Shown here piece by piece: positions 42,070-54,873 of a DNA stretch of 64,000 nt (position 1 is its first letter; the number at the start of each line of letters is the position of its first letter). Under the pieces are notes generated by a model. That model saw only the letters and a list, made by a program, of their open reading frames with translations. It was not told the DNA's origin and did not search any database. The position numbers were made by a program, and so were the translations under genes. This DNA comes from Candidatus Nitrohelix vancouverensis. Lineage in GTDB: Bacteria; Nitrospinota; Nitrospinia; Nitrospinales; VA-1. Location of the stretch: contig CP048620.1 of the NCBI GenBank assembly GCA_015698305.1, positions 770,557 through 834,556 of the forward strand, given 5' to 3'.

Positions 42070-43425
42070 ATGAACTCTCCTGATGTCCTGTGGAATCGTT
42101 GTCTCGACCACGTAAAAAGTAAGATACATGCTGAAAACTATGCAACCTGGTTTTCTCCTACCTATATTCGATCATACGAAGAAAATTCATTTTTAATAGC
42201 AGTTCCGAATTATTTTTACAAAAAATGCCTTGAGGAAAATTACCTGGATTTGATTCAGGAATCCGTAAAAAAAGTCACAGGCGCGGCCCCTGAGATTGAT
42301 TTTTATATCGATCCGGAATTTGGCGAAGAGCAGGAAAATTCCAGTCCTGTTATTGAAATTCCAGCGCCAACTTTGTCTGCGGAGCGGATGGAGCAAGGTC
42401 CAGCTTCAACATTGAACCCTAAATTCACTTTTTCCAGCTTTGTTGTGGGTTCCAGCAACCAGTTTGCCCAGGCGGCGGCTCAAGCCGTTGCCAAGAACCC
42501 GGCGATGGCCTACAACCCCTTGTTTTTATATGGCGGAGTCGGGCTGGGGAAAACCCATCTACTGCACGCGATCGGCAACGAAATTCTGCGCAATAATTCC
42601 AATGTTCATGTGCGCTATTTAACGGCAGAGCAATTCACCGTCGATTTGATCGAATCGTTGAGAAAAGACCGGATGCCTGATTTTCGGGCAAAATACCGTC
42701 CTCTCGATGTCTTGCTGGTGGACGATATCCAGTTCATCGCGGGCAAAGAACGGACGCAAGAGGAATTCTTTTACACATTCAACGCCCTGTACGAGTCGCA
42801 CAAGCAGGTTGTCCTGTCGAGCGACCGTTACCCGAAGGAAATCCACAATATTGAAGAGCGCCTGCGCTCGCGCTTCGAGTCGGGTCTGATTGCGGACATC
42901 AAATTGCCGGATTTAGAAACGAAAGTGGCGATTCTTGAAAGAAAAGCGGAGTTTCACAAGAAAAACGTTCCGAACGACGTCAATCTTTTCATCGCCAGCA
43001 ATATCAAAACCAATATTCGCGAGTTGGAAGGCCTGTTGTTGCGGATCATTGCTTTTGCCTCGTTCACCCGTAAAGAGATCACCCTGGAGCTGGCGAAAGA
43101 CGTTTTGAAGGACTTCACCTACGATAAAAACAAGAACTTCAATGTCCCCAAGATATTGAAAATAGTAGCTTCCCACTACAATCTGAAGGTTTCCGATCTC
43201 AAATCGAAGAAGCGTTCGCGCAATATTTCAGTCCCTCGCCAGATCGCCATGTATTTGTCGCGGGAATACACCCAGACTTCGCTCCCGGAAATCGGCAAAC
43301 AGTTTGGGGGAAAAGATCACACCACAGTTTTATATTCTTACCGCCAGATCTCCAACCTGATCAAAGAAAGTTCTGATATTTCAGGCTCGGTGCAAAGCAT
43401 CATCAAGAAAATCGAACGTGAATAA
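42070..43425 (+). CDS. dnaA: Chromosomal replication initiator DnaA
   Basis: 451 residues from the ATG at 42070 (MNSPDVLWNRCLDHVKSKIH); a longer frame from TTG 41998 is rejected by family length. Domain I 1-80, linker 80-110, AAA+ domain with Walker A GGVGLGKTHLLHAIG, Walker B VLLVDDIQF and sensor II region. Domain IV has the DNA-binding signature RSRNISVPRQIAMYLSRE and GGKDHTTVLYSY. It melts the origin. dnaN and recF do not follow; gyrB does. Confidence 0.97.
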   Translation: MNSPDVLWNRCLDHVKSKIHAENYATWFSPTYIRSYEENSFLIAVPNYFYKKCLEENYLDLIQESVKKVTGAAPEIDFYIDPEFGEEQENSSPVIEIPAPTLSAERMEQGPASTLNPKFTFSSFVVGSSNQFAQAAAQAVAKNPAMAYNPLFLYGGVGLGKTHLLHAIGNEILRNNSNVHVRYLTAEQFTVDLIESLRKDRMPDFRAKYRPLDVLLVDDIQFIAGKERTQEEFFYTFNALYESHKQVVLSSDRYPKEIHNIEERLRSRFESGLIADIKLPDLETKVAILERKAEFHKKNVPNDVNLFIASNIKTNIRELEGLLLRIIAFASFTRKEITLELAKDVLKDFTYDKNKNFNVPKILKIVASHYNLKVSDLKSKKRSRNISVPRQIAMYLSREYTQTSLPEIGKQFGGKDHTTVLYSYRQISNLIKESSDISGSVQSIIKKIERE

Positions 43426-43656
43426 ATTGTTGGAAAGCTGTATAAAAAATGTGATTTAAAGGGTCAAAATAAGGTATACTTTAGTGTACGCAAATTAGCG
43501 CCCAACCAGCCTTGGAAACTGACTGCTTGACTAACAGATTCTGCATTGAAAATTCCTAATAGAATCGATGACTTAATGCGATTCTCCACATAATAAACAG
43601 GCCCTACTACTTCTTCTTGTTTATATTTTTATTCAGTTAATCTACTTACGTAATAG

Positions 43657-46263
<2,607 letters not shown>

Positions 46264-46313
46264 TCGCAGGAATATTTTTTGCGGAACGTTTTATTTTTTA
46301 AGGAAAAAGGGTT

Positions 46314-48731
46314 ATGCCCGAAGTAATAGAGCCGATCAATATTGACGATGAAATGAGGGTCTCTTACCTCGATTACGCGATGAGCGTGATCATTGGTCGG
46401 GCTTTGCCGGATGTGCGCGACGGTCTCAAGCCGGTGCATCGGCGTATTTTGTTCGCCATGCACGAGATGGGCAATGTCCATAACAAGCCGTATAAGAAAT
46501 CGGCGCGTATTGTCGGCGACGTGATCGGTAAATACCATCCGCATGGCGACACGGCGGTTTATGACACCATCGTGCGCATGGCGCAGGATTTTTCCCAGCG
46601 TTATCCAATTGTGGACGGTCAGGGCAATTTCGGTTCCATCGACGGCGACTCTGCGGCGGCGATGCGGTACACCGAGATCCGCATGTCGGAGATCACCCAG
46701 GAATTATTGAAGGATCTGGAAAAGGAGACGGTCCGTTTCACGCCCAACTACGACGAATCGCTGGAAGAACCGGCGGTGCTTCCTTCGGCGCTGCCGCATT
46801 TGCTGATCAACGGCGCGTCGGGTATCGCCGTGGGCATGGCGACGAATATTCCTCCGCATAATATTTCTGAAATCCTTGAAGCGGTCATTCACACCATCGA
46901 CAATCCGGATTGCTCCTTTGAAGAATTGATGAGCATTGTGCCGGGGCCGGATTTCCCGACCCAGGGCATCATTTACGGAACGTCCGGCATCCATTCGGCC
47001 TATCGCACGGGACGCGGCATCATTAAGGTGCGCGGTCGCGTGGAGATTGAAGAGCTGAAAAAAGGCGACCGCGAGCAATTGGTGGTTCGCGAATTGCCGT
47101 ATCAGGTGAACAAGGCGCGTTTTGTCGAAAAGATCGCCATGCTGGTGCGCGAAAAACGTCTGGAAGGGATTTCGGATTTGCGCGACGAGTCGGATCGCGA
47201 CGGCGTTCGGGTGGTCATGGAGTTGAAAAAGGGCGCGGTTGCGGATGTGATCATCAACTCCCTTTACAAAAATACGCAGTTGCAGGAAACCTTCGGCATC
47301 ATCCTGCTGGCGCTGGTCGATCAGCAGCCGAAGGTATTGAACCTGAAGGAAATCATTCATCATTTCATTCTCTTCCGCAAAGAGGTTGTCACCCGGCGGA
47401 CGGAATACGATCTGAGAAAAGCGCGCGAGCGCGAGCATATTTTCGAGGGTTTGAAAATTGCCGTCGACAATATGGACGAAGTGGTCGCGCTGATCCGCCA
47501 GTCGGAAGACCCGACGATCGCCCGCACGCAGTTGATGGAACGTTTTGAGCTTTCGGAAATCCAGGCTAAAGCCATTCTGGAAATGCGTCTGCAACGTCTG
47601 ACGGGTCTGGAACGACAAAAAATACTCGATGAACTGGCGGCGATAGTTGAATTGATTGGCGAACTGGAAAATATTCTCTCGCATGACGAAGTCAAACTCG
47701 GCATCATCCGCGATGAGTTGACGGAGATCAAAAAGAAATACGGCGACGAACGGCGCACCGAGATTGTCGAAGGCGAACTCGATATCATCGACATGGAGGA
47801 CCTCATCGCCGAAGAGGACGTGGTGGTCAGCTACACCCGGAGCGGTTATATCAAACGCCAGGGGATGGACAATTACAAGGCCCAGCGGCGCGGCGGCAAG
47901 GGCATCAAGGGCATGGACTTGCGCGATGAGGACGTGGTGGAGAAATTGTTCATCGCTTCGACGCACAGTTATCTGCTGGTGTTCACCAATATCGGCAAGG
48001 TTCACTGGCTGAAAGTCTTTTTCATTCCGGAAGTCACCCGCATTGCCAAGGGCAAGGCCATCGCCAATCTGCTTCAGTTGCAACCGGACGAAAACATCGC
48101 CAGCATTCTGGCGGTGCGCGAATTCCGCGAGGATCAGTATGTGTTGTCGGTAACGGAACTGGGTTTCGTTAAGAAAACGCCGCTCATGGCTTACAGCAAG
48201 CCGCGTCAGGGCGGCATCATCGGCCTGACCATCGAAGACAACGACAAGGTGATCGCCGCTGAATTGTGCGAAAAGGGGAGCGATGTTTTGCTGGCGACCC
48301 GCAATGGCATGTCGATTCGCTTCGATCAGGAAGAGGCGCGGCCGATGGGCAGAACCGCGCGCGGCGTTCGCGGCATCAAACTGAAAAGCGGCGACCGGGT
48401 GGTGGGCGCGGAAGTGGTGGCGCCGGGCAACGCGCTGTTGACGGTGACGGACCGGGGCTATGGCAAACGGACGCCTTTGGATGAATATCGCATTCAGGCG
48501 CGCGGCGGTCTGGGAATCATCACCATCAAATGCAACGACAAGATCGGTTCCGTGGTTGCGGTGCGGCAGGTGATGGATAGCGACGAGCTGTTGGCCATCA
48601 CCTCTAACGGCAATATTGTGCGGATGAGCGTCAATGAAATTTCGGTGATCGGCAGAAACACGCAGGGCGTTCGTCTGGTCGCTTTGAGTGAAGAAAATCG
48701 CGTGGTCAGCGTTGAAAAACTGGTTGAGTGA
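46314..48731 (+). CDS. gyrA: DNA gyrase subunit A
   Basis: 805 residues. [32 protein letters not shown] at the start. The active Tyr lies in [14 protein letters not shown]. In the quinolone-resistance region [11 protein letters not shown], Thr stands at the E. coli Ser83 position and Asp87 is kept. The GyrA box QRRGGKG is present, so this is gyrase and not topoisomerase IV. Six-bladed C-terminal wrapping domain. AAGGAAAAAGGG lies upstream of the ATG. Confidence 0.97.
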   Translation: MPEVIEPINIDDEMRVSYLDYAMSVIIGRALPDVRDGLKPVHRRILFAMHEMGNVHNKPYKKSARIVGDVIGKYHPHGDTAVYDTIVRMAQDFSQRYPIVDGQGNFGSIDGDSAAAMRYTEIRMSEITQELLKDLEKETVRFTPNYDESLEEPAVLPSALPHLLINGASGIAVGMATNIPPHNISEILEAVIHTIDNPDCSFEELMSIVPGPDFPTQGIIYGTSGIHSAYRTGRGIIKVRGRVEIEELKKGDREQLVVRELPYQVNKARFVEKIAMLVREKRLEGISDLRDESDRDGVRVVMELKKGAVADVIINSLYKNTQLQETFGIILLALVDQQPKVLNLKEIIHHFILFRKEVVTRRTEYDLRKAREREHIFEGLKIAVDNMDEVVALIRQSEDPTIARTQLMERFELSEIQAKAILEMRLQRLTGLERQKILDELAAIVELIGELENILSHDEVKLGIIRDELTEIKKKYGDERRTEIVEGELDIIDMEDLIAEEDVVVSYTRSGYIKRQGMDNYKAQRRGGKGIKGMDLRDEDVVEKLFIASTHSYLLVFTNIGKVHWLKVFFIPEVTRIAKGKAIANLLQLQPDENIASILAVREFREDQYVLSVTELGFVKKTPLMAYSKPRQGGIIGLTIEDNDKVIAAELCEKGSDVLLATRNGMSIRFDQEEARPMGRTARGVRGIKLKSGDRVVGAEVVAPGNALLTVTDRGYGKRTPLDEYRIQARGGLGIITIKCNDKIGSVVAVRQVMDSDELLAITSNGNIVRMSVNEISVIGRNTQGVRLVALSEENRVVSVEKLVE

Positions 48732-48748
48732 GGCGACCGGGAGCCGAA

Positions 48749-49594
48749 ATGAAAGTCGGTGTGATCGGTCCTTCCCTTCCTGAACCCATTCAGCTTCGAA
48801 ACAATCCTTTCGTTTTTATTTTGCGTTTAATTCTCTTCATTTGTTTGCTTTCCCTTCTTTCCTGTAAAGACAATTCATCGCCGCCTTTGATCATGAAGGC
48901 GAATGAGGAGTGGATCAAAGGTCGCAATTATTCCGCGATTGAGATGTTCAAATCCGTCCTGAACGAAGAGACCACCGGCCCTGTCGCGGAAGAGGCCTTG
49001 TTCCGTCTGGGGGAAATACACCATTTCAGTTTGGGAGACAGCGCCCAGGCCATCGTGTATTTCAAGGAACTGCAGGAGTTGAACCCGAAGAGCGTGTTCG
49101 CGCATGAGTCGCAGAGGGCGATCGCGGAGATCATGGAATATCATTTCAAGGATTACGATCAGGCGATCATAGAGAACCAGAATCTGATCAATCAATCGCA
49201 AAATCCCAAACAAAAAGCTAATCAGCAATTTCGCATCGCAATGATTTATTACAAGATGCAGAATCTGGAGCAATCGCTTGCGGAACATGAAGACCTGATT
49301 GAAGAGTACCCGGATTCAGAAGTTGCGAATGAATCCGATTTTAAAATTTTAGAGATTTTATACGGCCTGGGGCGTTGCGGAGAAGTTGAAAATCGCTATA
49401 ATCGCATACTGAAAAAAAATCCGGACAGCAAGTTCACCTCTGAGATGGAATTCGTGCTGGCTTCCTGTCTGGAAGAAAAGGGCGAGTTGGAGACGGCTTA
49501 CGAAAAATTCAAAGCGCTTGAAGGACGTTATCCTTATCCCTCTTTATTACAGATCAAGCTGGAAGGCGTGAAAAAACGCATCAAAAAGAAATAA
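48749..49594 (+). CDS. TPR lipoprotein (BamD/YbgF-like)
   Basis: 281 residues from the ATG at 48749, which has GGGAG seven bases upstream; a GTG at 48728 overlapping gyrA is the alternative. Signal and lipobox: [19 protein letters not shown]. Tandem TPR-like helices follow ([33 protein letters not shown] and further). Such proteins are periplasmic scaffolds in envelope assembly. It lies between gyrA and serS, spaced one base from the latter. Confidence 0.75.
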   Translation: MKVGVIGPSLPEPIQLRNNPFVFILRLILFICLLSLLSCKDNSSPPLIMKANEEWIKGRNYSAIEMFKSVLNEETTGPVAEEALFRLGEIHHFSLGDSAQAIVYFKELQELNPKSVFAHESQRAIAEIMEYHFKDYDQAIIENQNLINQSQNPKQKANQQFRIAMIYYKMQNLEQSLAEHEDLIEEYPDSEVANESDFKILEILYGLGRCGEVENRYNRILKKNPDSKFTSEMEFVLASCLEEKGELETAYEKFKALEGRYPYPSLLQIKLEGVKKRIKKK

Positions 49595-49595
49595 T

Positions 49596-50870
49596 ATGCT
49601 GGATATTAAACTCATCAGAGAAGATTTGAAAAGCGTTCAAACGGCGCTTGAAAGACGCGGCGGCGATTTCGGAGAGCGTCTTCACAAGCTGACGGCGCTG
49701 GACGAAGCGCGGAGAAACGCGTTGCAGAGCGCGGAAGCGCTGAAGGGCAAAAATAAAAAATTGTCCGCAGAAGTGGGCCGCCTTAAAAAAGAAGGCCAGA
49801 ACGCCGACGCATTGATGGAGGAAGTGAAATCCATTAAAGAACAGATTCGCGAACTGGATGAGAAGGTCAACGATGCCGAGGCGCAATCGCTCGATGCATT
49901 GTTGCATATTCCGAACATGCCGGACGCGACGATTCCCGACGGTCTGGCGGAGACGGATAACCGCCTGGAGCGTATTTGCGGCGAGATAAGCGAATTCAAT
50001 TTCAAACCGAAAAATCATGTGGAGCTGGGCGAGAGCCTGGGCTTGATCGATCTGAAACGCGCCGCCAAAATTTCCGGTTCGCGCTTTGCGGTTTACAAAA
50101 ATGTCGGCGCGCAATTGATGCGCGGTCTCATTAACTTCATGCTCGACGTGCAGGTGCGCGAGAACGGTTATGAAGAATTGTACCCGCCCTTTCTGGTCAA
50201 TCGTGAGAGCATGACGGCGACGGGACAGTTGCCAAAATTCGAAGACGATCTGTTTGGCATGCGCGACGACCCGCTCTATCTCATCCCCACAGCGGAAGTG
50301 CCGGTCACCAATTATCATCGTGATGAGACCTTGCCCTACAGCGATCTGCCGCGCAAGTACGCGGCTTACACCCCCTGTTTTCGCAGGGAGGCGGGGTCTT
50401 ATGGAAAAGACACGCAGGGCCTGATCCGTCAACATCAGTTCGACAAAGTGGAGCTGGTCAAATTCGTCGAGCCGGAACAGGCGGAGCAGGAGCTGGATGC
50501 TCTGGTCGCCGATGCGGAAAGCATTCTGAAAAAACTGGAGCTTCCGTATCGGGTGATGACCTTGTGCGCTGGAGACTTGGGTTTTTCCGCCGCAAAGACT
50601 TACGACCTGGAGGTCTGGCTCCCGGCGCAGCAGGCCTATCGCGAGATATCTTCCTGTAGCAGTTTCACCGACTACCAGGCGCGACGCGGTTCCATCAAAT
50701 TCAAACGCAAGGAAGGCAAGCCGGAGTTTGTCCACACGCTCAATGGCTCTGGCCTTGCCGCGGGTCGATTGTTCGTCGCCATTCTGGAAAACTACCAGCA
50801 GGAAGACGGCTCTGTCAAAGTTCCCACCGCCTTGCGTCCCTACCTGAACGGACTCCAAACTATTTCCTAG
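49596..50870 (+). CDS. serS: Seryl-tRNA synthetase
   Basis: 424 residues, normal length. N-terminal tRNA-binding coiled coil (about 30-100). Class II motif 2 [21 protein letters not shown] and motif 3 [20 protein letters not shown] are intact, with [13 protein letters not shown] for serine adenylate binding. It charges all four tRNA-Ser found at 52.9-54.4 kb. The stop TAG is followed at once by repeat-family sequence. Confidence 0.97.
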   Translation: MLDIKLIREDLKSVQTALERRGGDFGERLHKLTALDEARRNALQSAEALKGKNKKLSAEVGRLKKEGQNADALMEEVKSIKEQIRELDEKVNDAEAQSLDALLHIPNMPDATIPDGLAETDNRLERICGEISEFNFKPKNHVELGESLGLIDLKRAAKISGSRFAVYKNVGAQLMRGLINFMLDVQVRENGYEELYPPFLVNRESMTATGQLPKFEDDLFGMRDDPLYLIPTAEVPVTNYHRDETLPYSDLPRKYAAYTPCFRREAGSYGKDTQGLIRQHQFDKVELVKFVEPEQAEQELDALVADAESILKKLELPYRVMTLCAGDLGFSAAKTYDLEVWLPAQQAYREISSCSSFTDYQARRGSIKFKRKEGKPEFVHTLNGSGLAAGRLFVAILENYQQEDGSVKVPTALRPYLNGLQTIS

Positions 50871-51162
50871 CGCTTAACTCGCATTGCTATCAATCTTGTT
50901 AGAGCGCAGTCGAAACGTTGCGGCCCTTATCCAGCGGACGTCGTCCGCCCGGCGTGTCGCCGGGGCCGTAATGCTTATCTTTTCTATTCTACAGGGTGTA
51001 ATTGAAATGTTGCGGCCTTAAATTCAGCAGGCAATGCCTGCCCCCTCACCCAGCCCTCTCCCGCGAGGGGAGAGGGTTTTCTAATGCAATCCCCCCACTG
51101 CTATCAATTTCGTTAGAGCGCAATTGCAACGTTGCGGCTCTTATCCAGCGGGCGTTGCCCGC
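50871..51162. repeat. Composite repeat island 6
   Basis: Runs from the serS stop into the end of the fic gene. Hairpins GCGGAC-GTC-GTCCGC (50934-50948) abutting CCGGCG-TGT-CGCCGG (50949-50963), GCAGGC-AAT-GCCTGC (51027-51041) and GCGGGC-GTT-GCCCGC (51148-51162). The ccctcacccagccctctcccgc...ggggagaggg module is near 51041-51077. The last hairpin lies within the coding end of fic. Confidence 0.8.
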
Positions 51163-52517
51163 CCCCGGCTTTTCTGGATGCGTTCTCTCAGGTTGGCAGG
51201 CGCTTCGAAGAGGTAGCTGTGGGCTTTTTTCTTCTTCACCAGCATTTTATAAGTATCTGCCATCTCCATGAGGTCTTTGCGCGCGGTTTCGTAGGCAATG
51301 CCGTGAGTGTTCTGGTGCCCGTATACGGTGTATGCGTATCGCGGGTTTTTAAGCGCGTGTTTTAGCAGATTGATCTGCCGATGGTTCATTCGCTGGGCCA
51401 GGTGTTTTTTTCCTTCCAGTTCTTTTCGGGCCTGTTCGATTTCTTCCGTTTCTTTTTTAAGATATTCAAACAGGGATTCGAGGCATTTTCTAAGAACCGA
51501 AAGTTGGTGAAGGATGAAATAGGTCAGGTCGTTGTCATCGCTTTCCGAAAGTAAAAAAGCTTTTTTGTATTGCTCGGGTTCTTTTTTAAGGATTTGCGAA
51601 ATGGATGTGTACTGGATCAAACCATAGCCTTGTCGGGAAGTGTACCAGTAGAACAGGGCGCGCGCGGTGCGTCCGTTGCCGTCGACAAAAGGGTGGTCGT
51701 AGGCAAAGGCAAAATGCAATACGATCGCTTTGATGATGGGATCGATGAAGGTATCGCCGTCTTCTTCGTTGGCGAAATCGCACAGCCGCTGTAGCCGCTC
51801 GGGCAATTCTTTAGCGGGCGGCGGCACGTGCAGGGTGGTGTTGTCGAGCGCATCCGCGACAACGATATTGTCCCTATCCTGCCTCAATTTCCCTGCGGAC
51901 TCCGGGTTTTTCAGGGTCTGTTCGGTCAGTTTGTTATGGAGCTCAAAAATTATCGCTGGTGAAAGCGGTTCCTCTTTAATCTCTGAGATGAATTGCATCG
52001 CATGATAATTATTGAAAATCATCTGTTCGCCATGATCTGTCGGCTTCTTTTCCTGGCGAATCATTTCTTTCGCCGCATCGGTTGTAGTGGTGGCGCCTTC
52101 CAGTTGGCTTGAGTTGATCGCTTCGTTGATGAGGGAGCGAATGTGATAGGTTTTTCTCAATTCGGGATTCATCATTGAGTCGGGAGAGGAAAGATTTCCC
52201 GCCGCGTTTTTTGCCAGCCAGTTCAACTCTTTTTGCACGGCATCCGTGTTGACAAAATGGAACGGTGCCTGGTTTTTATCCAGCAAAGGGAGGTTTTTGG
52301 ATAGTTTTTTTCGTGAATTTTTTACCGCCGCCCACCATTGTTCGGAAGAGAGTCCCTCCGGAGGAGGGATTTTGTATTTGAGATCTTCCCAATGCAGGTA
52401 GCGTCCTTTTTGATCGGTGGATTGATCCCAATCAAGTATTTTTAAAAGTAGGGGCATATCCGATCCTATAGATCCAAGGATTTCTACTGTATCCGGCGGT
52501 GTTTCAGGAAGTTTCAT
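51141..52517 (-). CDS. Fic-family protein adenylyltransferase
   Basis: 458 residues. The Fic motif HPFVDGNGRTAR is intact (His275, Asp279, Asn281, Arg283, Arg286). An N-terminal inhibitory helix motif SSQLEG (136-141) holds the autoinhibitory Glu140, so this is a class II Fic. The N-terminal domain (1-110) resembles DUF4172-type Fic extensions. The C-terminal winged-helix-like region (about 370-445) could bind DNA, and duplicated operator-like palindromes lie just upstream, so autoregulation is likely. The last residues (GRATPAG) and the stop codon are supplied by repeat island 6. Target proteins unknown. Confidence 0.88.
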   Translation of the reverse strand: MKLPETPPDTVEILGSIGSDMPLLLKILDWDQSTDQKGRYLHWEDLKYKIPPPEGLSSEQWWAAVKNSRKKLSKNLPLLDKNQAPFHFVNTDAVQKELNWLAKNAAGNLSSPDSMMNPELRKTYHIRSLINEAINSSQLEGATTTTDAAKEMIRQEKKPTDHGEQMIFNNYHAMQFISEIKEEPLSPAIIFELHNKLTEQTLKNPESAGKLRQDRDNIVVADALDNTTLHVPPPAKELPERLQRLCDFANEEDGDTFIDPIIKAIVLHFAFAYDHPFVDGNGRTARALFYWYTSRQGYGLIQYTSISQILKKEPEQYKKAFLLSESDDNDLTYFILHQLSVLRKCLESLFEYLKKETEEIEQARKELEGKKHLAQRMNHRQINLLKHALKNPRYAYTVYGHQNTHGIAYETARKDLMEMADTYKMLVKKKKAHSYLFEAPANLRERIQKSRGRATPAG

Positions 52518-52534
52518 GATTTCATCTTTTAAAG

Positions 52535-52577
52535 TCGTATACTAGTTTTTCAAAAAATAGTATACGACTAGTATGCG
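52535..52577. promoter_or_regulatory. fic operator-like element, copy 1
   Basis: CGTATACTAGT, then after 9 bases AATAGTATACG, then directly ACTAGTATGCG: three copies of one 11-bp box, the first inverted. Begins 18 bp upstream of the fic start codon. Confidence 0.6.
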
Positions 52578-52648
52578 AAGTAATATACCTTATGTAGTGG
52601 TTTACAAAAATATGCCTGCTTATATGTTGTATATTTTTAATATTTAAA

Positions 52649-52691
52649 TCGTATACTAGTTTTTGAAAAACTAGTATACGACTAGTATGCG
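52649..52691. promoter_or_regulatory. fic operator-like element, copy 2
   Basis: Same arrangement as copy 1, 114 bp further upstream: CGTATACTAGT, spacer TTTTGAAAA, ACTAGTATACG, ACTAGTATGCG. Conservation of all three boxes in two separate copies supports cooperative protein binding. Confidence 0.6.
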
Positions 52692-52697
52692 CTTTTC

Positions 52698-52947
52698 ACA
52701 ATGCAAAAAAACCTGAATAAAAACAGAAGTTTTGCTTGTTAAACGGAGGTTTAAAAAACGTTCTGAAAACCTTGAAACAAGATGATTCATTTGAAACGGG
52801 TCAAAAGAGTTGTATTTTTACTCTCCAAAATAAAAAAATATGAAAATAAGCGAAATTAATCAAAAAGATGGTTGAATTATAACGAAGATTTCTGCAAAAT
52901 GGACGGCTTGACAAATACGGCCAAGTGGATGAGTATGAAATATCCAA
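52698..52947. other. AT-rich intergenic region with tRNA promoter
   Basis: No gene. Ends with TTGACA at 52911-52916, a 17-bp spacer and GAGTAT, a plausible promoter for the tRNA that follows. Confidence 0.45.
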
Positions 52948-53033
52948 GGAGGGATGGCCGAGTGGTTTAAGGCGGCGGTCTTGAAAACCGTTGAACGAAA
53001 GTTCCGTGGGTTCGAATCCTACTCCCTCCGCCA
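52948..53033 (+). tRNA. tRNA-Ser (anticodon TGA)
   Basis: Acceptor GGAGGGA pairs with TCCCTCC, discriminator G, encoded CCA. Anticodon stem GGTC-TTGAAAA-ACC gives TGA. Long variable arm and TTCGAAT arm, as class II serine tRNA. Confidence 0.95.
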
Positions 53034-53111
53034 TATTTTTCAACTTGTTTTCAGAGCGTTCAGACCTCGTGTCTGGGGTTGTGAAATCAAGTTGAAACGA
53101 TTCATGGGTAT

Positions 53112-53200
53112 GGAGAGGTGGCCGAGCTGGCTTAAGGCGCACGCCTGCTAAGTGTGTGTAGGTCAAAAGCCTACCGAGGGTTCGAATCCCTCCCTCTCCG
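53112..53200 (+). tRNA. tRNA-Ser (anticodon GCT)
   Basis: GGAGAGG pairs with CCTCTCC, discriminator G, CCA not encoded. Anticodon loop CTGCTAA gives GCT (codons AGC/AGT). Long variable arm GTAGG...CCTAC. Confidence 0.95.
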
Positions 53201-53319
53201 TAGCCCCATCTATTGACTTGGCGAGGGATGATACATGGTGTTACGTAACACCGAACCCTCTCCGTAGCGCCATTTTTGGGTTTGGCGACGGAGCAAACAA
53301 TGAATTCAATGCGGTGGAT

Positions 53320-53955
53320 ATGAATATGAATCGTATACTGATCAATAGTCTGGGACTGGCGGTTTTGGCGATGAGCTTTACGGCTTGTTCGATGGAAGCC
53401 GACGAGCCGTTGAAGCTGGATGCGCAACAGGCCAAGATGCCGGAAAATCTGCCGGAAGGTTCGAGCAGTCGCCGGGCGGTGGAAGCGGCGAATCCGCAGG
53501 AGCTTCAGGTTGCAGAGACTTATCCTGAAGGTTCTTTGGGCGGGGATAATAAAAATCACCCGCAGGTCCAGGGTCAGGAAAAATTAGATCGGGAATTATT
53601 CATCCCTGAAGACCTCAAGGGCAAATGGAAATCGGTGAAATTGCTGGTGGGTCATAAAAAGGATGAAGAACTCACGCAGATCAAGACGATCGACTTGGGG
53701 ACTTCATTTGAGTTGAAGGATGCGGGCCTGAAAGTGACGGTCGGTCCGTTTTTCCCGAATTTTGTGATGAACAAATCGTCGTATTCTTCCATGAACAATG
53801 AGCCGCTCAATCCGGCGGTGCAACTCCTGGTTGAAGAAAACGGAAAAAGAATTTATAAGGGGTGGGCGTTTGCCAATTATCCCGGCCTGTATGCATTCGA
53901 ACATGATGTATACAAGGTGGAATTACTGGACTTTATACCTGCAAACGTGTCATAA
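53320..53955 (+). CDS. DUF2155-like lipoprotein
   Basis: 211 residues from the ATG at 53320 (53326 possible). Signal and lipobox MNRILINSLGLAVLAMSFTAC. After a polar linker the C-terminal domain reads LVGHKKDEELTQIKTIDLGT, VGPFFPNFVMNKSSYSSMNN, YKGWAFANYPGLYAFEHDVY, which matches DUF2155-like periplasmic proteins. A perfect 16-bp palindrome GGTGTTACGTAACACC lies upstream (53237-53252). It sits between tRNA genes. Function unknown. Confidence 0.7.
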   Translation: MNMNRILINSLGLAVLAMSFTACSMEADEPLKLDAQQAKMPENLPEGSSSRRAVEAANPQELQVAETYPEGSLGGDNKNHPQVQGQEKLDRELFIPEDLKGKWKSVKLLVGHKKDEELTQIKTIDLGTSFELKDAGLKVTVGPFFPNFVMNKSSYSSMNNEPLNPAVQLLVEENGKRIYKGWAFANYPGLYAFEHDVYKVELLDFIPANVS

Positions 53956-53969
53956 CAAACAGATATTGT

Positions 53970-54043
53970 GCGCCCATAGCTCAGTTGGATAGAGTGACGG
54001 TTTGCGGAACCGTAGGTCGGAGGTTCGAGTCCTCCTGGGCGCA
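53970..54043 (+). tRNA. tRNA-Arg (anticodon GCG)
   Basis: GCGCCCA pairs with TGGGCGC, discriminator A, no CCA encoded. Anticodon stem ACGGT-TTGCGGA-ACCGT gives GCG, reading CGC and CGT. Most bacteria use an ACG (inosine) tRNA for this box, so GCG is notable. Confidence 0.9.
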
Positions 54044-54104
54044 CTCTTTTTTCGGTCACGTTCCGATCCTGCAGTATTCGGGGGCGTTGTCCACGCGCTT
54101 TTAA

Positions 54105-54191
<87 letters not shown>

Positions 54192-54293
54192 TTCTTTGTT
54201 AGCCCTGTTGCCGGACGGCGCGACCAGGACAGGCGGATAGTTTTATACAGAAGCAAGCCGAGCGGGCGACCGTAAAGGCTGATACCGGCGACG

Positions 54294-54380
54294 GGAGAGG
54301 TGGCCGAGCGGTTGAAGGCGCACGCTTGGAAAGCGTGTGTAGGTTAACCCCTACCGAGGGTTCGAATCCCTCCCTCTCCG
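54294..54380 (+). tRNA. tRNA-Ser (anticodon GGA)
   Basis: GGAGAGG/CCTCTCC acceptor, discriminator G. Anticodon arm CACGC-TTGGAAA-GCGTG gives GGA. Long variable arm GTAGG...CCTAC. Confidence 0.95.
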
Positions 54381-54414
54381 TATTTCGCTTCGGCAAATCA
54401 AGACATTCAAATTT

Positions 54415-54527
54415 GGGCAGTTTTGTTGGGCCTTGCGCGACATGGCTTTGTGAACCCCGTCAGGTCCGGAAGGAAGCAGCGGTAGCAAAATACCATGGGC
54501 GCTGCAAGATCACCCAGCAATTCTGCC
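54415..54527 (+). ncRNA. ffs: Signal recognition particle RNA (4.5S)
   Basis: Contains the conserved SRP hairpin core GTCAGGTCCGGAAGGAAGCA. The outer arms pair (ggcagttttgttgggc with gcccagcaattctgcc-type complement). About 113 nt, a small bacterial SRP RNA without Alu domain. Followed by a T-rich run (54528-54538) that can end transcription. It lies before dnaX, a usual neighbour. Confidence 0.93.
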
Positions 54528-54873
54528 TTTATTTTTTTGTAGCAAAGGGGCGGATTCGGCCCCATGCCCTCCTATTATTTCCCCACGATACAAAATTCTA
54601 AAATCTGGCCCTGGCGTCATGAGGCCTTGTCCTTGCGAGCATTTTTTTATAAAGCGGCGAGCTGACTCCTAACGATACTGCGACTGCTTGCAGACGGACC
54701 GTTTTCACAGGCGAGTCTTCATGAAATTTCATAAAAAATGTTGCATGCGGCGATGATGTAAAGCAAAATCAAAAGCCTGCGGCGGAGTAAACCGCAAGTT
54801 TGAATTTGATGCATCAAGACCGTTATTTATTTAAGCCAAGGGGCGCAGTCGGTCCCGTTCCCACCTTGATTTT

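Noticed and set aside
46704-48083. Long minus-strand ORF (459 residues) opposite gyrA
   Set aside because: Antisense shadow of gyrA; GC-rich codon positions create the open frame.
49581-50858. 425-residue minus-strand ORF opposite serS
   Set aside because: Antisense shadow of serS with no recognisable motif.
52801-53559. 252-residue minus-strand ORF over the tRNA region
   Set aside because: Reads through two tRNA genes on the other strand; cannot be a protein gene.
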